Source of the DNA: Glutamicibacter nicotianae
Lineage (GTDB): Bacteria; Actinomycetota; Actinomycetes; Actinomycetales; Micrococcaceae
Reading direction: 5' to 3'
DNA: 64,000 nucleotides
NCBI RefSeq assembly: GCF_006539525.1
Contig: NZ_BJNE01000010.1
Coordinates: forward strand, 57,282 to 121,281
Shown here: one piece after another, positions 1 through 8,371 of the stretch
How the letters are laid out: every line of letters starts with the position of its first letter
How positions within the stretch are numbered: position 1 is the stretch's first letter
Made by a program: the position numbers and the translations under genes
The notes under the pieces: model-generated
Seen by the model: only the letters and a program-made list of their open reading frames with translations
The model's database searches: none
What the model was told of the DNA's origin: nothing

Positions 1-1
1 T

Positions 2-1012
2 GGCTGGCGCTGGTGCTTCTTCTTCGGCATTCCGATCAGTTTGCTCTCGATGATCCTGATCCACCGGACCCTGCACCTGAAGCACGTGAAGCGCCCGGTG
101 CACATCGACTGGGTGGGCGCCATCCTGCTGACCACCTCCGTCTCCATCCTGCTGATCTGGGTGTCCTATGTGGGCAAGGATGATTACTTCGGCTGGAATT
201 CGTGGCAGACCTACACCATGGTCTCGACGGTCATCTTGCTGGCCCTCGCACTGCTGCTCGTGGAATCGCGGGTTCCCGAACCGATCATTCCATTGAAGAT
301 CATTTGCACCCGGACTACGTCGCTGGCGATCCTCGCCTCGATCTCGATCGGCGTGGGAATGTTCGGCACCGGCGCCTTCATCGGCCAGTACTTCCAGATC
401 GCCCGCGAAGCCACGCCCACCATGGCCGGGCTGATGACCCTGCCGATGATCGCCGGCAACTACTTCGGATCGGTCTTCTCGGGACAGATGATCACCCGCT
501 TCGGCCGGTGGAAAATCTACCTGCTGATCGGTTCAATCCTCAATATCGCCGGCCTTGGCCTGTTGGGAACGATGCACCACGATACCGAATACTGGATCTT
601 GGCCTGCGGCATGTTCCTGAACGGCGTGGGCATGGGGTTCATGCTGCAGAACCTGGTGCTCTCGGTGCAGAACACGGTGAAAGTCACCGACATCGGTGCG
701 GCGAGCTCTTCGGTGGCGTTCTTCCGTTCAGTTGGCGGCTCGGCAGGCGTCGCGGTGCTCGGCGCGCTGCTGTCCCGCAATGTGGCTGACCTCATCAGCG
801 AATCCTTGGCGGCCAAGGGGCAGCTTTCCGCGGCACCGGCCACCGAGGATTCGCTGAATCTTTCGGGGATGCCCGATGCGTTGCGGCTGGTGGTCGAAGC
901 CGCCTATGGCGAGGCGACAGGTATCGTCTTCACCGTTTCGGCAGCCGTGGCAGTTATCGCCTTCGTATGCATCGTGCTCATCAAGGAAGTGCCGCTGCGC
1001 AAGACGGTCTAG
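2..1012 (+). CDS. MFS exporter, DHA2 (EmrB/QacA) type, 3' part only
   Basis: The frame enters from the left edge and about 336 C-terminal residues are visible. The first residues, GWRWCFFFGIPIS, match the conserved WRW-F-x-N-x-PIG loop of 14-helix DHA2 proton antiporters, so roughly the first third lies outside the window. Many hydrophobic helices follow, and GQMITRFGRW resembles the repeated MFS loop motif before a helix. Such proteins expel drugs or other hydrophobic compounds across the cytoplasmic membrane; the substrate cannot be told. The gene is followed after 46 bp by a GntR regulator on the same strand, but nothing shows that the two are linked functionally. Confidence 0.85.
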   Translation, partial: GWRWCFFFGIPISLLSMILIHRTLHLKHVKRPVHIDWVGAILLTTSVSILLIWVSYVGKDDYFGWNSWQTYTMVSTVILLALALLLVESRVPEPIIPLKIICTRTTSLAILASISIGVGMFGTGAFIGQYFQIAREATPTMAGLMTLPMIAGNYFGSVFSGQMITRFGRWKIYLLIGSILNIAGLGLLGTMHHDTEYWILACGMFLNGVGMGFMLQNLVLSVQNTVKVTDIGAASSSVAFFRSVGGSAGVAVLGALLSRNVADLISESLAAKGQLSAAPATEDSLNLSGMPDALRLVVEAAYGEATGIVFTVSAAVAVIAFVCIVLIKEVPLRKTV

Positions 1013-1058
1013 CGGGCGTGGCGTTGTCGCGGAGGCGAATCAGGATAAGCTTCAAACC

Positions 1059-1778
1059 ATGAGTAGCATGCAACCGATCCAGCAGAAGGCGTCCCTGACC
1101 GAGCAGGTGTCCACGATGATCCGCGCTGCCATCGTTGCCGGCGAGATGGCTCCGGGGGAGCACTACTCAGCCATCGGCATCTCGGAAAAGCTGGGCGTCT
1201 CGCGGACTCCGGTGCGCGAGGCCCTGCAGCTGCTGGAAAAAGAGGGCATCGTGACCGTGGCGAAAAACCGCGGGGTGCGCGTCAACCAGATTTCCCTGGA
1301 CGAGATTGTTGAAGTCTTCCAGCTGCGGCTGGCCATTGAGCCTGCTGCTGCCTCACGTGGCGTGCGGAATGCGACGGAGGATGATATCAAGCAGCTGAAG
1401 TCGCTGCACCAACGCATGCTCGAGATCGGTGAAACCGGTGATGGCCGGGCAACGCTGGAAGCGGACAAGGAATTCCACCTCTACCTGCTGGGGCTGGCCG
1501 GCAACGCGAAGCTCGACAACGTGGTGGGGGAGTTGCGCAACCTGGTCCTGGCCCACGGGCAGACCACGGTGCCTTTCGCCCGGTCCAGCCAGGATCTGGC
1601 CGGGGACCGCGAGGAAATCATGGCAGCGATTCTTGCCAAGGATCCGGATGCCGCCGCAACGGCGGTTCGCGATCACGTCATGCGCACCGCGCAGATGCTG
1701 ATTAAGTCCGTCTGCTCGCGGACCGAGGGACTGGACGCGCAACCGTTCTTGGAGCGGTTGGACGCTTTGATTTCCTAG
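1059..1778 (+). CDS. GntR-family transcriptional regulator, FCD (FadR) type
   Basis: About 239 residues from the ATG at 1059 (second ATG at 1068). The N-terminal winged helix runs over residues 10-75, with the family signature GVSRTPVREALQLLEKEGIV. The helical FCD ligand domain follows, with the typical LRLAIEPAAA segment and later DKEFHLYLLGLAGN, where Asp and His residues usually bind a metal and a carboxylate ligand. It directly precedes the glutarate-type operon that starts at 1931. A perfect GTTGCATGCAAC palindrome in that operon's promoter makes it the likely controlling factor. The frame stays open upstream of 1059, but those residues do not look like GntR sequence. Confidence 0.88.
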   Translation: MSSMQPIQQKASLTEQVSTMIRAAIVAGEMAPGEHYSAIGISEKLGVSRTPVREALQLLEKEGIVTVAKNRGVRVNQISLDEIVEVFQLRLAIEPAAASRGVRNATEDDIKQLKSLHQRMLEIGETGDGRATLEADKEFHLYLLGLAGNAKLDNVVGELRNLVLAHGQTTVPFARSSQDLAGDREEIMAAILAKDPDAAATAVRDHVMRTAQMLIKSVCSRTEGLDAQPFLERLDALIS

Positions 1779-1877
1779 CATCAAGCCTGAGCGTTCGGCA
1801 CCAGCTGGAGCCCCATAGGCCTCTAGAGGGCAATGAATTATCTGAAAACCTTGCCAAGGTGATCTGCGCGACATAGA

Positions 1878-1903
1878 GTTGCATGCAACATGTAACTTAT
1901 AAT
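1878..1903 (+). promoter_or_regulatory. Operator/promoter upstream of the CoA transferase gene
   Basis: A 12-bp perfect palindrome GTTGCATGCAAC (1878-1889) lies 8 bp before a consensus-like -10 box TATAAT (1898-1903). The palindrome occupies the spacer and -35 position, so a bound repressor would block polymerase. GntR/FadR proteins bind palindromes of this size; assigning it to the GntR gene ending at 1778 is an inference from adjacency. Confidence 0.6.
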
Positions 1904-1930
1904 TTTTGTGGATTGAAGGTGTGGAAGCGA

Positions 1931-3076
1931 ATGAGCCAACCGCTCGAAGGGATCAAGGTCATCGACCTCTCGCGCATCCTGGCCGGACCGCTATGCTCCA
2001 TGACGTTGGCGGACTTCGGAGCCGACGTCCTCAAGGTGGAAAGCGCTGCCGGGGATGAGACCCGCAGCTGGAAGCCGCCGGTCAACGCCCAGGGCATCAG
2101 CACCTACTACTGGTCGGTGAACCGCAATAAGCAGGCAGTAGTCGCCGACTTTGCGGACACGGCACAGCTGCACGCCCTGCGCGAATTGATCCGCGAGGCA
2201 GACGTGCTGGTGGAGAATTTCCGTCCCGGTGTCCTGGCCAAATTCGGCTTGGACTACGAGAGCCTGCGCGAACTGAATCCGGCACTGGTCTATTGCTCCA
2301 TCTCGGGATTCGGCGAAAAGCAGGGTGCGGCACTGCCCGGCTTCGACCTGCTGGTGCAGGCAGTGGGCGGGCTGATGAGCATCACCGGCGAACCGTCGGG
2401 GCCGCCGAGCAAGGTGGGTGTGGCCCTGGTGGATGTCCTGGCCGCGCAGAATGCGGTGGCCGGGATCCTGCTGGCCTTGCGCGAACGCGATTCCAGCGGC
2501 ATCGGCCAGCGGGTGAGCATCAACCTGCTCGGCTCGCTGCTGGCCGGGCTGACCAACCAGTCCAGCAGCACGCTGGCCACCGGAAAATCCCCGGCACGCA
2601 TGGGCAACGCGCACCCGAGCATCGCCCCCTATGAAACCTTCGCAGCCAGCGATGGCGTCGTGGCGATCGCGGTAGGCAACGACCGCCAGTTCGCCGCCCT
2701 GGCCCAGCACCTGGGCCAGCCGGAACTGATCCACGATCCGCGCTTTGGCAGCAACAGCGCACGCGTGGCCCACCGGACCGAACTGAAGGCCATCATCGAA
2801 GCGGCCACCGCATCGGCCACGGCCGCGCACTGGGCGGCAGCGCTGATGGCCGCGGGAGTCCCCGCCGGCAAGGTCAACTCCATCGCCGAGGCCATCGACT
2901 TCGCCAAGGAGCTCGGCCTGGATCCGGTCGTGCTGATCACCGATCCGGCCACCGGAGAGGTGAGCGAGCAGATCGCCAGCCCCATCGGGCTCTCGCGCAC
3001 CGGAGCCCAATACCGCAGCATCCCGCCGGCCCACGGGGAGCACCAGGAACTTCTTGGCACCTTCGCCAACAGCTAA
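1931..3076 (+). CDS. Class III CoA transferase (CaiB/BaiF), probably glutarate CoA-transferase
   Basis: 381 residues from ATG 1931, preceded by a purine-rich site (GAAGGTGTGGAAG). It begins with the family's EGIKVIDLSRILAGPL and keeps the presumed catalytic aspartate in GVALVDVLAAQNA (Asp168). Class III enzymes swap CoA between carboxylic acids. Its place immediately before a glutaryl-CoA dehydrogenase gene points to succinyl-CoA:glutarate CoA-transferase, like human SUGCT. First gene of a four-gene unit running to 6668. The specificity rests on context; other dicarboxylates are possible. Confidence 0.85.
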   Translation: MSQPLEGIKVIDLSRILAGPLCSMTLADFGADVLKVESAAGDETRSWKPPVNAQGISTYYWSVNRNKQAVVADFADTAQLHALRELIREADVLVENFRPGVLAKFGLDYESLRELNPALVYCSISGFGEKQGAALPGFDLLVQAVGGLMSITGEPSGPPSKVGVALVDVLAAQNAVAGILLALRERDSSGIGQRVSINLLGSLLAGLTNQSSSTLATGKSPARMGNAHPSIAPYETFAASDGVVAIAVGNDRQFAALAQHLGQPELIHDPRFGSNSARVAHRTELKAIIEAATASATAAHWAAALMAAGVPAGKVNSIAEAIDFAKELGLDPVVLITDPATGEVSEQIASPIGLSRTGAQYRSIPPAHGEHQELLGTFANS

Positions 3077-3103
3077 TCGCAAGAACTTTCAAGGAGATAC
3101 ACC

Positions 3104-4282
3104 ATGACCACCATCGAACGCCTGCTGGACCCAGCGGACCTGATCAACTTCGACTCCCTGCTCTCGTCCGAGGAATTGGCGCTGCGAGACACCGTGCGCG
3201 GTTTCGTCAACGAGAACATCAAGCCGAATATCGCCAAGTGGTACAACGACGCGGTCTTCCCGCTGGAAATCGTTCCGGAGATGGCCAAGCTGGGCCTGCT
3301 GGGCATGCACCTTCAAGGCTACGGCTGCGCCGGCCGCTCGGCCGTGGAATACGGCATCGCCGGGGCCGAGCTGGAAGCCGGTGATTCGGGGCTGCGCACC
3401 TTCGTTTCGGTCCAGGGCTCGCTGGCCATGAGCGCCATCTACAAGCACGGCTCCGAGGAGCAGAAGCAAGAATGGCTGCCGAAGATGGCCGCCGGCGAAG
3501 CGATCGGCTGCTTCGGGCTGACCGAACCCACCGCAGGCTCGGACCCATCGAGCATGAAGACCTTCGCCCGCCGCGACGGCGATGACTGGGTGATCAACGG
3601 CTCCAAGCGCTGGATCGGCCTGGCCAACGTCGCGCAGGTGGCAGTGATCTGGGCGCAGACCGATGAGGGTATCCGCGGATTCGTCGTTCCCACCAGCACC
3701 CCTGGCTTCACCGCCACGCCAATCGAGCAGAAGCTGTCCATGCGCGCCTCGATCCAGTGCGACATCGACATGGTTGATGTGCGCCTGCCAGGAACTGCGG
3801 TATTGCCCGAGGTCAAGGGACTGAAGGGGCCTTTCTCCTGCCTGAACGAAGCCCGCTACGGCATCCTGTGGGGTTCCATGGGCGCCGCCCGCGACGCTTT
3901 CGAGGCGGCCTTGGCCTACTCGCAGGAGCGCCTGCAGTTCGACAAGCCGCTGGCCGGATACCAGATGACCCAGCAGAAGCTGGTGGACATGGCCTTGGAA
4001 ATCAACAAGGGCTTCCTGCTCGCCCTGCACATCGGCCGGTTGAAGGACGCCGGGAACCTGGATTTGCACATGATCTCGGTCGGCAAGCTGAACAACTGCC
4101 GCGAAGCCATCGCGATCTGCCGTGAAGCCCGCACCATCCTGGGCGGCAACGGCATCACCCTGGACTACTCGCCGCTGCGCCACGCCAACAACCTGGAGTC
4201 GGTGCGCACCTACGAGGGCACCGACGAGGTGCACACCCTGATCCTGGGCAACAAGCTCACCGGCGTGCCGGCCTTCCGCTAA
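3104..4282 (+). CDS. gcdH: Acyl-CoA dehydrogenase, glutaryl-CoA dehydrogenase type
   Basis: 392 residues with an excellent ribosome site AAGGAG 7 nt before ATG 3104. The flavin/substrate-binding motif CFGLTEPTAGSDPSSM (about residue 134) and the catalytic glutamate in RTYEGTDEVHTLILG (Glu371) are in the positions and wording typical of glutaryl-CoA dehydrogenases, which oxidise and decarboxylate glutaryl-CoA to crotonyl-CoA using FAD. The CoA transferase gene ends 27 bp upstream. Together they would activate and degrade glutarate from lysine. Another short-chain acyl-CoA dehydrogenase role cannot be fully excluded. Confidence 0.88.
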   Translation: MTTIERLLDPADLINFDSLLSSEELALRDTVRGFVNENIKPNIAKWYNDAVFPLEIVPEMAKLGLLGMHLQGYGCAGRSAVEYGIAGAELEAGDSGLRTFVSVQGSLAMSAIYKHGSEEQKQEWLPKMAAGEAIGCFGLTEPTAGSDPSSMKTFARRDGDDWVINGSKRWIGLANVAQVAVIWAQTDEGIRGFVVPTSTPGFTATPIEQKLSMRASIQCDIDMVDVRLPGTAVLPEVKGLKGPFSCLNEARYGILWGSMGAARDAFEAALAYSQERLQFDKPLAGYQMTQQKLVDMALEINKGFLLALHIGRLKDAGNLDLHMISVGKLNNCREAIAICREARTILGGNGITLDYSPLRHANNLESVRTYEGTDEVHTLILGNKLTGVPAFR

Positions 4283-4315
4283 GCCGCGAAGCCACAGAAG
4301 ACGGGAAAGAATCCA

Positions 4316-5773
4316 ATGGAACTTTCGACAACAGTTGCCACCCTGGAGCACTACATCAACGGTGCCTGGGTTCCCGGAGACGGCGGGCGCATCGGCTCGA
4401 CGGCCGCAGCAGACCAATCCAGCATCCTCGCCGAGGGCACCGCAGCCAGCACGGGCCAGGTGGCGGCCGCCTTTGATGCCGCCCGCACGGCGCAGAAGTC
4501 CTGGGCCGCCACCCCGATGGCAGCCCGCGGGGCGATCTTGGCCAAGGCCGCCGGCTACCTGACGGAGCATGCCGAGGACTTCGGCGCGGAACTGGCCGCC
4601 GAGGAGGGCAAGACCCGGGCCGAAGGCACTGGCGAAGTGCTGCGCGCAGCGCAGATCCTCACCTACTATTCCAGCGAATCCGAACGCGCTGCCGGCACCG
4701 TCTTCCAATCCCCGCGCGCCGGGGAGCAGATCCTGGTGACGCATAAGCCGCTGGGGGTGATCGGGGTGATCACGCCCTTCAACTTCCCCATCGGGATTCC
4801 TGCGTGGAAGATCGCCCCTGCGCTGGTCTTCGGCAACACCGTGGTGTTCAAGCCGGCCAGCCTGGTGCCGCTGCTGGCCATCCGCCTGGTGCAGGCCCTG
4901 GAGCATGGAGGGCTGCCCGCCGGCGTGCTCAATCTGGTCATCGGACCCGGAGCGCTGGGCGATGCCTTCATCGCCAATGAGCAGCTGGACGGGCTGACCT
5001 TCACCGGATCCACCGGGGTGGGCCGCAAGCTCTGCGCCGCGGGGGCAGCGCGCGGGATTCCGGTGCAGGCGGAAATGGGCGGCAAGAACGCATCGGTGGT
5101 GCTGGCCGACGCCGACCTGGACCTGGCCAGCGAGCAGGTGCTCTTCGGGGCGTTCCGCTCCACCGGGCAGAAGTGCACTGCCACCAGCCGGCTGATCCTC
5201 GATCAGGCCATTGCCGATGAGTTCCTGGCCAAGCTCACCGGGCGGCTCGCGCAGTGGGTGACCGGGGATCCGCTGGATCCGTCGGTGCACATGGGTCCGC
5301 TGGTGGATGCCAAGTCGGCCACCTCGGCAGCCCAGGGGATCGAACGATCGCTGGAACAGGGCGCGACACTGAATTATCGCGGGCAGGCCCCGGACACTGG
5401 CAGCTTCCTGGCCCCGACCATCCTGGAGCTCCCGGACGGGGAAGCGGGGCGGGCCAACTGCGCATGGCAGGAAGAATTCTTCGCACCGATCCTGGCGGTG
5501 CGCCGGGTCAACGGGTGGCAGGAAGCCTTCGAAGCCGCTGAAGACTCGGAATTCGGCTTGAGCTTGGCGCTGTTCACCTCGAATCTCGCGCTGGCTCTGG
5601 AAGCGCAACAAACTCTCGACGTGGGAATTTTGCATGTAAATTCGGAGTCAGCAGGTGCCGACCCGCATGTGCCTTTCGGCGGTGCGAAGGCTTCTGGCTA
5701 CGGACCGAAAGAGCAGGGAGCGGCAGCTCGCGAGTTCTACACGCACACCACGACGACCTACCTGCGCGGCTGA
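4316..5773 (+). CDS. NAD(P)-dependent aldehyde dehydrogenase, semialdehyde type
   Basis: 485 residues, normal for the ALDH superfamily. Visible active-site residues are Asn156 in TPFNFP, Lys179 in VFKPAS, general base Glu253 in EMGGKN and nucleophile Cys287 in TGQKCTATS. The C-terminal FGGAKASGYGPKEQGAAAREF resembles alpha-ketoglutarate semialdehyde dehydrogenases more than GabD. In this operon a sensible role is oxidation of glutarate semialdehyde (or a related C5 semialdehyde) to the dicarboxylic acid used by the CoA transferase. The gene starts 33 bp after gcdH, with GGGAAAG as ribosome site. Substrate is inferred. Confidence 0.85.
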   Translation: MELSTTVATLEHYINGAWVPGDGGRIGSTAAADQSSILAEGTAASTGQVAAAFDAARTAQKSWAATPMAARGAILAKAAGYLTEHAEDFGAELAAEEGKTRAEGTGEVLRAAQILTYYSSESERAAGTVFQSPRAGEQILVTHKPLGVIGVITPFNFPIGIPAWKIAPALVFGNTVVFKPASLVPLLAIRLVQALEHGGLPAGVLNLVIGPGALGDAFIANEQLDGLTFTGSTGVGRKLCAAGAARGIPVQAEMGGKNASVVLADADLDLASEQVLFGAFRSTGQKCTATSRLILDQAIADEFLAKLTGRLAQWVTGDPLDPSVHMGPLVDAKSATSAAQGIERSLEQGATLNYRGQAPDTGSFLAPTILELPDGEAGRANCAWQEEFFAPILAVRRVNGWQEAFEAAEDSEFGLSLALFTSNLALALEAQQTLDVGILHVNSESAGADPHVPFGGAKASGYGPKEQGAAAREFYTHTTTTYLRG

Positions 5774-5810
5774 AGGGTGCCGGGCGGGACTGCAAAGAGA
5801 GTAATGATCA

Positions 5811-6668
5811 ATGACGATTGAACGTATTTTGGTGATTGGCGCCGGCACCATGGGCCGGCAGATTGCGATGAGCTGCGCGTTGGGCGGATACAGCACAGTG
5901 CTGCAGGACATCTCTGCCGACGCGCTGGACGCCGCCCGTGCCGAACTGGAATCCTGGGCTGCCGGGCGCGTGGCCAAGGGCAAGCTGGATCAGGCCACAG
6001 CCGATGCGGCGCTGGGACGCCTGAGCCAGGACACCGATCTGGTCCAGGGCGCGACCACGGCGGACCTGGTCATCGAGGCCGCGGTAGAGCGCTTGGATAT
6101 CAAGGAGCAGATCTTCGCGAAGCTCGGCGAGCATGCACCGGCCCACGCCATCCTTGCAACGAACTCCTCGACGCTGCCGTCCTCGAAGGTGGCCGAGGCC
6201 AGCGGCCGTCCGGAGCAGGTGTGCAATATGCACTTCTTCAATCCGGCATTGGTGATGAAATGCGTCGAGGTGGTTCGCAATGCGCAGACCAGCGACGCCA
6301 CCATCGAGGCCGTCACCGAGGTGGCCAACCGGCTCGGAAAGAACCCGGTGCTGGTGAACAAGGAGATCCCCGGGTTCATCGCCAACCGCATGATGGGCGC
6401 GATCAACGCCGAGGCGCTGAACTTGGCGCACGCTGGAATCGCCAGCATCGAGGACATCGACACCACCGCGAAAACCGCGCTGGGCCACCCCATGGGTCCG
6501 TTCGAGCTGATGGACATGGTGGGCCTGGACGTCATCGATTTCATTGCCCAAGCGACCTACGCCGAAACCGGCGATGCGGCCGATCAGCCGCACCCGCTGA
6601 TCACCGAAAAAGTTGCAGCCGGCAAGCTCGGGCGCAAGAGCGGGGAAGGGTTCTACCCTTACTCCTGA
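5811..6668 (+). CDS. 3-hydroxyacyl-CoA (3-hydroxybutyryl-CoA) dehydrogenase
   Basis: 285 residues, the size of the single-domain short-chain enzyme. An N-terminal Rossmann fold carries GAGTMG at residues 10-15. The catalytic region has NSSTLPSSKVAE followed by NMHFFNPALVMKCVEVV with the active-site His, and the C-terminal domain has IANRMMGAIN and GHPMGPFELMDMVGLDV. It oxidises 3-hydroxybutyryl-CoA to acetoacetyl-CoA with NAD(P)+, the step after crotonyl-CoA hydration. It is the last gene of the operon. No enoyl-CoA hydratase gene is present in the unit, so that step must be supplied from elsewhere. Confidence 0.9.
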   Translation: MTIERILVIGAGTMGRQIAMSCALGGYSTVLQDISADALDAARAELESWAAGRVAKGKLDQATADAALGRLSQDTDLVQGATTADLVIEAAVERLDIKEQIFAKLGEHAPAHAILATNSSTLPSSKVAEASGRPEQVCNMHFFNPALVMKCVEVVRNAQTSDATIEAVTEVANRLGKNPVLVNKEIPGFIANRMMGAINAEALNLAHAGIASIEDIDTTAKTALGHPMGPFELMDMVGLDVIDFIAQATYAETGDAADQPHPLITEKVAAGKLGRKSGEGFYPYS

Positions 6669-6686
6669 GCACGGCCCAGGCTGGAA

Positions 6687-6732
6687 ACGCCGCTGCCTGC
6701 CCGATCAGCATCGGGTGGGCAGCGGCGTTTTC
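6687..6732 (+). terminator. Terminator between convergent units
   Basis: Inverted repeat of about 18 bp (CGCCGCTGCC arm from 6689, mirrored by GGCAGCGGCG) with two G-U pairs and a 4-nt loop, followed by TTTT. It sits between hbd (+) and the PPOX gene (-), so it can serve both strands. Confidence 0.85.
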
Positions 6733-6752
6733 CGTGCGGTTCTCCAGGGGAG

Positions 6753-7187
6753 CTATTCAGCGACCTCTGGCTGCTCACCGAGCTGGAAATGCCGTCCGGA
6801 GATGGAATCGACATTGACCCGGATCCAGAAATCCTTCTGGGTCGGGATCCATGGAGAGACGCCGCTTTCGCGCGCCTCCTTGATATCCGCTTCATGCTCC
6901 AGCACCTCGGCGCTGCCGTGCACGACCACCGACCACGCCTCATCGGAAAGGATGCCGTCGGCTTCGAAGGCAATCTTTTCATTGATCGACATGGCCGCCA
7001 GCTTGTTTCCGGGCGCAGTGCGCAGGAACAATTTGCCGTTGTGCACCCCGTAGTTCACCGGGACGATATCGATCAACCCTGCAACCGAGGTCGCCACGCG
7101 TCCGTGGGAGGTGTGCGAGAGCAGCTGCCACGATTGGTCCTCATCCAAGACCAGGACCGGACTGTTCATTTCGTGTTCGAATTTCAT
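6753..7187 (-). CDS. Pyridoxamine 5'-phosphate oxidase-family flavin-binding protein
   Basis: 144 residues. SHGRVATSV followed by IVPVNYGVHNGKLFLRT and the DEAWSVVVHGSAEVLE strand form the split-barrel flavin-binding fold of PPOX-like proteins (Pyridox_ox_2 type). These small actinobacterial proteins bind FMN or F420; few have a known substrate, and this is probably not the vitamin B6 enzyme itself. No clear ribosome site precedes ATG 7187; an alternative ATG lies six codons in. A perfect inverted repeat stands just upstream at 7196-7216. Not in an operon. Confidence 0.8.
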   Translation of the reverse strand: MKFEHEMNSPVLVLDEDQSWQLLSHTSHGRVATSVAGLIDIVPVNYGVHNGKLFLRTAPGNKLAAMSINEKIAFEADGILSDEAWSVVVHGSAEVLEHEADIKEARESGVSPWIPTQKDFWIRVNVDSISGRHFQLGEQPEVAE

Positions 7188-7195
7188 AGCACCAG

Positions 7196-7216
7196 TTTTC
7201 TACTCTTTGTAGAAAA
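7196..7216. promoter_or_regulatory. Inverted repeat in divergent promoter region
   Basis: TTTTCTAC-N5-GTAGAAAA, perfect 8-bp arms, centred 19 bp before the PPOX start and 78 bp before the App1-like gene. It has the form of an operator for a dimeric regulator or a small hairpin; the binding protein is unknown. Confidence 0.45.
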
Positions 7217-7283
7217 GCGCAAGGGCCTGAGACACAAGTTCTCGTTTTCCTTTGCGTGGGCGTCGGCATGAAAGACTGGAGCC

Positions 7284-8369
7284 ATGAGTCATATTTCGGC
7301 TGATGGCGATGCACGGCATGTAGCGTCGCGAATTGAAGACGGAGTGCATCGGTGGCGTGCGCGGCGCGCCCTGGCCAATGGCCATCAAGCGGTCATCCTG
7401 CCCTATGTGGGATATGGCTCCACCGGACCGAGCGGTGGCTGGATCCGCGTCTTCGCCCGCGTGGTGCTGGCCAAACCGGGCGCCTTCGAGGACGGGCAGC
7501 ACAAGGCCCAGGTGATTGCCGATGGCATTCGCGGCTTCCGCAACTTCATCTCCCCGATCCTCCCCGGCGGCAAGGTCAGCATCGACGTGGGCGACCATCG
7601 CTTCGAGGTGCAGGCCGATCGCGGCGGTGTCATCGATGTGAAGCTGATGGTCGACCTGCCTGCCGGCTGGAACGAGATCCGCCTCCAGGCCCATGACGGC
7701 GATGACGCGCAGGCAAAGATTCTCGTGATCGACCAGGCGCAGAAGTTTGGCGTGATCAGCGACGTGGATGACACGGTCGTGGTCACCGCGCTGCCACGAC
7801 CGCTGCTGGCGGCCTGGAACTCCTTCGTGCTCTCCGAGCACGCCCGCGTGGCGACCCCAGGGATGGCGGTAATGCTCCAGACGGTGTTGCATGAGCATCC
7901 GGGATCTCCGACCATCTACCTGTCCACCGGCGCATGGAATGTCGCGCAGACCCTGCAGCGCTTCATGTCGCGCAACCTGTTCCCCAAGGGGCCGCTGCTG
8001 CTGACCGATTGGGGACCGACCGACCGTTCCTGGTTCCGCAGCGGAATGCAGCACAAGGTCGACCAGCTGCGTCGGCTGGCCGAGGAATTCCCGCATATTT
8101 CGTGGGTGCTCGTTGGCGATGACGGCCAGCATGATCCGGCCATCTATGCGGAGTTCGCGCGCCGCTACCCGGAACTGGTCCGGGCGATCGTGATCCGCCA
8201 ACTGACCCCTTCCGAAGCGGTGCTGGCCGGCGGGCGCTCGCATGAACTGCGCCGGACCACTCCCGGGGTGCGCTGGGTCTACGAGCCGGACGGAGCACGC
8301 ATCCTGCGGGAACTGGCCAAGCTGGGAATCGCGGGCAACGACAGCACGAACCTGTTGAAGGAAGATTAG
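7284..8369 (+). CDS. App1-family phosphatase (DUF2183), HAD-like
   Basis: 361 residues. The catalytic region begins with GVISDVDDTVVVTALP, the DxDxT motif of the App1 family, continues with IYLSTGAWN, and ends with GDDGQHD, the acidic Mg-binding motif. The N-terminal 150 residues form a beta-rich domain usual for this family. The yeast member App1 dephosphorylates phosphatidate; bacterial substrates are unknown. The stop is 2 bp before the next gene's ATG, so the two are surely translated from one message. Confidence 0.85.
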   Translation: MSHISADGDARHVASRIEDGVHRWRARRALANGHQAVILPYVGYGSTGPSGGWIRVFARVVLAKPGAFEDGQHKAQVIADGIRGFRNFISPILPGGKVSIDVGDHRFEVQADRGGVIDVKLMVDLPAGWNEIRLQAHDGDDAQAKILVIDQAQKFGVISDVDDTVVVTALPRPLLAAWNSFVLSEHARVATPGMAVMLQTVLHEHPGSPTIYLSTGAWNVAQTLQRFMSRNLFPKGPLLLTDWGPTDRSWFRSGMQHKVDQLRRLAEEFPHISWVLVGDDGQHDPAIYAEFARRYPELVRAIVIRQLTPSEAVLAGGRSHELRRTTPGVRWVYEPDGARILRELAKLGIAGNDSTNLLKED

Positions 8370-8371
8370 CC

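Noticed and set aside
3089..5635. 848-codon open frame on the minus strand
   Set aside because: Lies entirely opposite gcdH and the ALDH gene, has Gln/Arg/Gly-rich composition without any domain, and arises from GC-rich third positions of the real genes.
5628..5643. TTGCATGTAA inside the ALDH gene as a second GntR operator
   Set aside because: Not palindromic beyond the central bases and located within coding sequence; taken as chance.
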